Positions 59,139 to 60,000 of a stretch of DNA of 60,000 nt are shown here, one piece after another. The position numbers were made by a program, and so were the translations under genes. The notes below the pieces were generated by a model. The model saw only the letters and a program-made list of their open reading frames with translations. It was not told the origin of the DNA and did no database searches. Within the stretch, counting starts at the first letter, position 1. Every line of letters begins with the position of its first letter. The stretch spans positions 3,638,143 to 3,698,142 of the forward strand of contig NC_045138.2 of the NCBI RefSeq assembly GCF_008831285.2. The letters run 5' to 3'. Source of the stretch: Nymphaea colorata (lineage: Eukaryota; Streptophyta; Magnoliopsida; Nymphaeales; Nymphaeaceae).

Positions 59139-59345
59139 ATTCAATTAGGAGGGAAGAAAATAAGGTGTACTGAACGAGTGAAATTACTGCAAAGTGAGAA
59201 ACTACCCTAGAAAACCTCTAACAAGTTGAACGCAAACCTGAAATGTTTTCCTTATGGTATCATAATTTTGATCATCACTTGTAGCAGAGGTGGTAGAAAG
59301 CTCCCGCCTTAGTCCATCAATGCGAGTAAGGAATATATCCAAATA
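15067..59345 (-). CDS. SART3: SART3/Prp24-family U4/U6 snRNP recycling factor, C-terminal 438 residues (5' end outside window)
   Basis: Nuclear RNA-binding factor of the SART3/Prp24 family that re-anneals U4 and U6 snRNAs; the Arabidopsis relative is EMB140. Exons in order on minus: 59345-59238, 37989-37847, 37742-37619, 33657-33583, 18045-17671, 17575-17483, 17360-17207, 15311-15067 (TGA at 15069-15067). All have GT-AG borders and phases that join. The first four encode HAT-repeat segments ([39 protein letters not shown]). Exon 18045-17671 has Lys/Arg nuclear-localisation-like runs (KKRK, KRQK) and the start of an RRM (AFISNLSLD), completed by the next two exons (GLAYVDF is the RNP1-type strand). 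The last exon ends with the LSm-binding box [10 protein letters not shown]. Upstream HAT repeats and the start codon lie beyond 60000. Introns of 21.2 kb, 15.5 kb and 4.0 kb hold the mobile elements listed here. Confidence 0.92.
15312..17206 (-). other. SART3 last intron (1.9 kb)
   Basis: GT-AG intron between the exon ending SRGR and the terminal exon. No mobile element or gene recognised inside. Confidence 0.6.
18733..18920. repeat. Possible MITE with imperfect inverted ends
   Basis: Sequence near 18733 (AATGCTGC...CTGGAT...GGCTAAAA) recurs inverted near 18920 (TTTTAGCCATCCAGCAGCATT), with internal GCTAAA-type motifs. It lies in the 15.5-kb SART3 intron. No clear target duplication was found, so the call is tentative. 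Confidence 0.3.
18941..18998. repeat. (CT)n and (TA)n microsatellite
   Basis: CT run 18941-18960 followed by an interrupted TA run to about 18998. Confidence 0.9.
19701..20477. mobile_element. Non-autonomous TIR element, palindrome-rich family (777 bp)
   Basis: Ends are inverted (CAATGTTAT at 19701, ATAACATTG at 20477) and flanked by a perfect 8-bp direct repeat TTCAACAG at 19693-19700 and 20478-20485. The left 180 bp carries several copies of the palindrome CCGTATCGTACGATACGG (perfect at 19710-19727 and 19833-19850, one mismatch at 19862-19879); the right end carries related CGATACG repeats. The interior is AT-rich and noncoding. The 8-bp duplication and subterminal repeats resemble hAT-superfamily elements, but no transposase is present, so the superfamily is inferred. 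Confidence 0.82.
20513..20774 (-). repeat. E1 3' LTR (262 bp)
   Basis: Partner of 32813-33061. The purine tract just inside it is degenerate compared with the AGGGGGAG of the younger Copia elements in the window. Confidence 0.9.
20775..21090 (-). pseudogene. E1 RNase H C-terminal fragment
   Basis: Contains [34 protein letters not shown] and ADVLTKSL, the end of Copia RNase H. It is separated from the rest of E1 by the 21099-27791 insertion and interrupted by a stop near 20879. The frame runs on into the 3' LTR without the stop seen at this point in E2-E6. Confidence 0.88.
21226..22015. mobile_element. TIR element family 1, copy b (790 bp), inside E2 5' LTR
   Basis: Ends CTATGTCACACGGATACGG and CCGTATCCGTGTGACATAG are perfectly inverted. 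The flanking GTTAGAAT repeat (21218-21225, 22016-22023) is a perfect 8-bp target duplication of LTR sequence. Subterminal GTACCCGTACCC repeats are present on the right. The interior differs from copies a and c: it has a GC-rich block with an ATG-led frame (about 21467-21532) followed by GTAAGTG, and a 156-bp-period duplication (about 21610-21890). No transposase is recognisable. Confidence 0.92.
21610..21890. repeat. 156-bp-period internal duplication in TIR copy b
   Basis: The segment containing GATGTTTTATTTCACTG at 21673 recurs at 21829, with similar sequence before and after (TTGCCGATTT...TTTTTTCCATC). Confidence 0.8.
22303..22315 (+). other. E2 primer binding site
   Basis: TGGTATCAGAGCC immediately after the 5' LTR; initiator-Met tRNA type. 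Confidence 0.93.
22385..22540. repeat. 78-bp tandem duplication in E2 leader
   Basis: The unit beginning TTCCGGCGCCGCTGCTGCCC at 22385 is repeated at 22463 with a few substitutions. Related element E3 has a single copy. Confidence 0.85.
22722..27024 (+). pseudogene. E2 gag-pol, nearly intact Copia polyprotein
   Basis: Start ATG 22722 is chosen by alignment with E4, whose leader has a stop just upstream; the open frame itself extends up to 22407. Order by approximate residue: gag ([20 protein letters not shown]), zinc knuckle [14 protein letters not shown] (about 250), protease [10 protein letters not shown] (about 350), integrase HHCC (HERLGH...CEVC, about 490) and DDE core (about 546, 607, 646), RT ([24 protein letters not shown] about 1110), RNase H to ADVLTKGL. 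Lesions relative to E3: a 2-bp deletion at about 26486 giving TGA at 26487-26489, a CGA-to-TGA change at 26515-26517, and a 6-bp in-frame deletion near 23870 after the protease motif. The terminal TAG (27022-27024) lies inside the 3' LTR. Confidence 0.93.
27011..27018 (+). other. E2 polypurine tract
   Basis: AGGGGGAG directly before the 3' LTR; identical in E3, E4 and E6. Confidence 0.88.
27019..27306 (+). repeat. E2 3' LTR (288 bp)
   Basis: TGTTAGAATATG to TTTCTACA. Differs from the 5' LTR at one site (GCGGGTACC against GTGGGTACC). Contains the adjacent inverted repeats seen also in E3 and E4. Confidence 0.95.
27355..27400. repeat. (TA)n microsatellite
   Basis: TA run at the centre of TIR copy a, just right of the E2 insertion site. 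Confidence 0.9.
27800..32222 (-). pseudogene. E1 gag-pol remnant, main part (gag to RNase H)
   Basis: Reads right to left from ATG at 32222. Order: gag fragments; zinc knuckle ([14 protein letters not shown], about 31400-31450); protease ([14 protein letters not shown], about 31150-31185, with DGG in place of the usual DSG); integrase zinc region (CEFCQLAKH) and core; then, after the TIR insertion at 29537-29975, the integrase C-terminal region, RT with YVYDMIVT where YVDDMIVT is expected (about 28390-28430), and the RNase H start (GYSDADW). Numerous stops and frameshifts rule out function. The reading continues at 21090-20775 beyond the TIR/E2 insertion. Confidence 0.88.
29537..29975. mobile_element. 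TIR element family 1, copy c (439 bp), inside E1 integrase region
   Basis: Ends CTAAGTCACATGGGTAC and ACCTATGTGACATAG are flanked by a perfect 8-bp duplication CTTATACC (29529-29536, 29976-29983). The insertion splits the E1 integrase C-terminal coding region. The right end, read on minus, matches the left end of copy a, including a T-run and GGGTGCGGGGGTACGGC. Confidence 0.93.
32550..32730. repeat. Imperfect tandem repeats in E1 leader
   Basis: Repeated ACTCAGGCGACGGCTCCAGC-like units between the E1 PBS and gag. The other Copia leaders in this window are also repetitive and GC-rich. Confidence 0.6.
32801..32812 (-). other. E1 primer binding site
   Basis: TGGTATCAGAGC on minus, directly adjoining the 5' LTR; matches the 3' end of initiator-Met tRNA as in most plant Copia elements. 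Confidence 0.9.
32813..33061 (-). repeat. E1 5' LTR (249 bp)
   Basis: On the plus strand reads TGTAGAAATATGG to GTTAACA. It matches the other LTR along its length with indels and substitutions. Confidence 0.9.
33067..33582 (-). other. Remainder of 15.5-kb SART3 intron, upstream side
   Basis: Host intron sequence between the E1 target duplication and exon 33657-33583; no feature seen. The downstream side of the same intron is 18046-19692. Confidence 0.6.
33936..34242. mobile_element. TIR element family 1, copy d (diverged, 307 bp)
   Basis: The right end ACCATGTGACATAG (to 34242) is clear; the left end CCGTCACATGAGTGC is degenerate. Flanks TTAATAAG (33928-33935) and TTAACAAG (34243-34250) form an 8-bp repeat with one mismatch. 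The centre is a TA run, as in copies a and c. Confidence 0.6.
34015..34049. repeat. (TA)n microsatellite
   Basis: TA run at the centre of TIR copy d. Confidence 0.9.
34260..34281. repeat. (CT)n microsatellite
   Basis: CT run just right of TIR copy d. Confidence 0.9.
35359..35421. repeat. (CT)n-(TA)n compound microsatellite
   Basis: CT run 35359-35391 followed by TA run to 35421, in the 4.0-kb SART3 intron. Confidence 0.92.
36550..36615. mobile_element. TIR element family 1, copy e (left end only)
   Basis: CTAAGTCACACAAGTACCGG followed by GGTATGGGTATCG-type subterminal repeats and an (AG)n run (36597-36614). I found no matching right end or target duplication, so this is a fragment. Confidence 0.5.
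36862..36892. repeat. (CT)n microsatellite
   Basis: Pure CT run in the 4.0-kb SART3 intron. Confidence 0.92.
37990..38685 (-). other. Left part of 21.2-kb SART3 intron
   Basis: Host intron sequence between exon 37989-37847 and the Gypsy LTR. A GC-richer patch at about 38285-38390 stands out, with no recognisable origin. Confidence 0.55.
38686..38921 (+). repeat. Putative Gypsy 5' LTR
   Basis: TGTTAGCCCCCGACTC to TTTATCACA, containing a TATA-like TTATAAAAGG (about 38783-38792). It is placed by its TG...CA ends and its position before gag. The partner LTR is missing, so the boundaries are approximate. Confidence 0.45.
39286..39639 (+). pseudogene. Gypsy gag fragment
   Basis: Begins at an ATG and shows the Gypsy gag retrotransposon-domain pattern ([20 protein letters not shown], then [15 protein letters not shown]). 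A TAG at 39637-39639 interrupts it; gag-like sequence continues after the stop (about 39652-39870). Confidence 0.8.
39870..40411 (+). pseudogene. Gypsy gag end and aspartic protease fragment
   Basis: Contains [15 protein letters not shown], the retropepsin region, with DMG where DSG is usual, and [13 protein letters not shown] of the C-terminal protease lobe. The reading is cut at 40411 by the E4 insertion and resumes at 50794. Confidence 0.82.
40427..40709 (+). repeat. E3 5' LTR (283 bp)
   Basis: TGTTAGAATATG to TTTCTACA; TTTATATT at 40535-40542. Confidence 0.94.
40710..40722 (+). other. E3 primer binding site
   Basis: TGGTATCAGAGCC directly after the 5' LTR. Confidence 0.93.
41027..45337 (+). 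pseudogene. E3 gag-pol with three nonsense codons, no frameshift
   Basis: 1,437 codons in one frame from ATG 41027 to TAG 45335-45337, the latter inside the 3' LTR. Compared with E2, three codons became stops: TAG 41402-41404 (from CAG), TAA 42584-42586 (from GAA, just after the integrase HHCC Cys) and TAA 45179-45181 (from GAA, in RNase H after RHFIR). All domains are otherwise present: zinc knuckle (with [11 protein letters not shown], its His changed to Arg), [10 protein letters not shown] protease, integrase, LVAKGF and [11 protein letters not shown], RNase H. It cannot make full polyprotein as it stands. Confidence 0.94.
45324..45331 (+). other. E3 polypurine tract
   Basis: AGGGGGAG immediately before the 3' LTR. 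Confidence 0.88.
45332..45614 (+). repeat. E3 3' LTR (283 bp)
   Basis: Partner of 40427-40709 with four substitutions. Here the first internal inverted repeat (GAACCGGGTCC / GGACCCGGTTC) is perfect. Confidence 0.94.
45715..45721 (+). promoter_or_regulatory. TATA box in E4 5' LTR
   Basis: TATATAA within the LTR, conserved in the 3' copy at 50615. E2 and E3 have TTTATATT at the equivalent position. Its promoter role is inferred from position. Confidence 0.55.
45889..45901 (+). other. E4 primer binding site
   Basis: TGGTATCAGAGCC directly after the 5' LTR. Confidence 0.93.
48779..48844. repeat. 33-bp in-frame tandem duplication in E4 pol
   Basis: Encodes [11 protein letters not shown] twice, in the variable linker between integrase and RT. 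E2 and E3 lack it. Confidence 0.9.
50532..50539 (+). other. E4 polypurine tract
   Basis: AGGGGGAG immediately before the 3' LTR. Confidence 0.88.
50540..50788 (+). repeat. E4 3' LTR (249 bp, with a 35-bp deletion)
   Basis: Matches the 5' LTR except for a 35-bp deletion, which removes the first LTR inverted repeat, and three substitutions by eye. TATATAA at 50615-50621. Confidence 0.93.
50794..53000 (+). pseudogene. Gypsy RT, RNase H and integrase remnant
   Basis: After the E4 target duplication the Gypsy frame resumes ([10 protein letters not shown]). A 34-bp tandem duplication (51078-51145) shifts the frame. RT follows at about 51344 ([33 protein letters not shown]); its catalytic motif reads FFNDILIY where FFDD is expected, losing one catalytic Asp. 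RNase H ([16 protein letters not shown]) ends in a stop at 52229-52231. The integrase core ([34 protein letters not shown]) ends at TAG 52997-52999; traces continue to about 53157. Confidence 0.87.
51078..51145. repeat. 34-bp tandem duplication in Gypsy pol
   Basis: Unit CGAGACCAGTCAATTTGAAG... at 51078-51111 repeated at 51112-51145. Its length is not a multiple of three, so it shifts the reading frame. Confidence 0.9.
53408..53539. repeat. Three 44-bp tandem repeats in E6 leader
   Basis: The unit GCCGCTCTGCCTGGTTCCGG... starts at about 53408, 53452 and 53496, with few differences between copies. It sits between the breakpoint and the gag ATG. Confidence 0.88.
53726..58051 (+). pseudogene. 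E6 gag-pol with two nonsense codons
   Basis: 1,442 codons in one frame from ATG 53726 to TGA 58049-58051, inside the 3' LTR. In-frame stops are TAG 54155-54157 (codon 144, in gag after SSVAE) and TGA 57785-57787 (in RNase H before [12 protein letters not shown]). Motifs: [14 protein letters not shown] knuckle, [10 protein letters not shown] protease, integrase ([27 protein letters not shown]), RT ([24 protein letters not shown]), RNase H ([18 protein letters not shown]). The RT motifs are intact, so disruption rests on the two stops and the lost 5' end. Confidence 0.94.
58038..58045 (+). other. E6 polypurine tract
   Basis: AGGGGGAG immediately before the LTR. Confidence 0.88.
58046..58294 (+). 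repeat. E6 3' LTR (249 bp, no partner)
   Basis: Begins TGTTGATAG after the polypurine tract and ends TTTCTACA. The end point is taken from the conserved Copia LTR terminus in this window, since no second LTR exists. Confidence 0.85.
58295..59237 (-). other. Right part of 21.2-kb SART3 intron
   Basis: Host intron between the E6 LTR and exon 59345-59238. Only a TA/GA microsatellite is visible. Confidence 0.6.
59082..59138. repeat. (TA)n-(GA)n compound microsatellite
   Basis: TA run 59082-59120 then GA run to 59138. Confidence 0.92.
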
Positions 59346-60000
59346 CTGGAATATCCACAGATAAAATAAATTACTCACAAATCATGTGCCATAAACATAA
59401 TTAGCCTTTCCAAGTCCAACCATCAAAGCAAGATAGAAACAAATCCTAACACTCAAATATCAATAGAAATAAATTATATAAAAAAATATTTGGAAAAATG
59501 GAACAAATTTTCAGGAACTTTAAGAGTAAAACAAACTGAACATTTAGATACAGAAATCAATCAAAAAAGAAGCCAAAGAATTTCTGAGCAACATATAAAT
59601 TATTTTGATTACATTATACAGTTTTATGATTATTAAAATTTAAAACATCACGAAGGTTAAAAGAAAAGCAAGCATGTATGCATCTCTAGAATGGAAGAGG
59701 AGCCAATTAAACAGAGAATAAAAACAACAGAAGGTCAACTCAACCCTGTCAACCATTCAGCTGCATAACACTCTAATATGAAAACCTTGTGCCACCAAGA
59801 AGTAACTAAAACAACTCAACAATTGACTATTTGGAAAAAGAAATAAAAGAAACCCAAAAAATGTGAATAGAGGTCCTCAGCACAATTACTCTAGTTTTTT
59901 GTGCCCATAAAACTTGAGATTTATGTTATTTAAAAACCATGAAGTATTGGCTTCAGACATGTTTGGACACCAACACTGACACCGACACGTAGACACAAGC
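59346..60000 (-). other. SART3 intron running off the window
   Basis: AT-rich; no upstream HAT exon recognised before the edge. The final bases carry short CCAACACTGACACCGACAC-type repeats that may begin another element. Confidence 0.5.

Noticed and set aside
59963-60000. Short ACACCGACAC-type repeats at the right edge
   Set aside because: Too little sequence to tell the start of another TIR element from low complexity.

Overview
The window is nuclear DNA of a flowering plant. The evidence is a mitochondrial-type CLPX gene and a plant SART3-type splicing-factor gene, both with many small exons, plus AT-rich introns packed with plant Ty1/Copia elements primed by initiator-Met tRNA (PBS TGGTATCAGAGC). 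The species cannot be named from the sequence; the low gene density and the 15-21 kb introns suggest a genome rich in retrotransposons.

Only two host genes are visible, both on the minus strand. CLPX (about 1.9-13.6 kb) is complete: 15 proposed exons join in phase into a Zn-finger + AAA+ unfoldase of about 691 residues. One of its introns uses a GC donor, and its last exon is uncertain. The C-terminal half of a SART3/Prp24-family U4/U6 recycling factor (Arabidopsis EMB140-like) starts beyond the right edge and runs down to 15.07 kb through eight recognisable exons. About 1.5 kb separates its stop from the CLPX start.

Almost everything between 18 and 59 kb is intron of the SART3 gene filled by mobile DNA. 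The 15.5-kb intron (18046-33582) holds a palindrome-rich TIR element and an old minus-strand Copia (E1, 20513-33061). E1 carries two TIR insertions, and one of those was itself entered by a very young plus-strand Copia (E2, 21217-27306), whose 5' LTR was then hit by another TIR element: four nested levels. The 21.2-kb intron (37990-59237) holds a decayed Ty3/Gypsy element opened by Copia E4. E4's 5' LTR was opened by Copia E3, a close relative of E2. To the right the Gypsy body ends abruptly against a Copia (E6) that has lost its 5' LTR.

The Copia elements E2, E3, E4 and E6 each keep one long gag-pol frame broken by only 1-3 point or small lesions. The least familiar material is two families of short TIR elements with 8-bp target duplications and subterminal repeats (GGTACGGGTAC-type, and the perfect palindrome CCGTATCGTACGATACGG). 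At least one insertion is younger than a retrotransposon whose LTRs differ by a single base. I saw no tRNA, rRNA or CRISPR feature.
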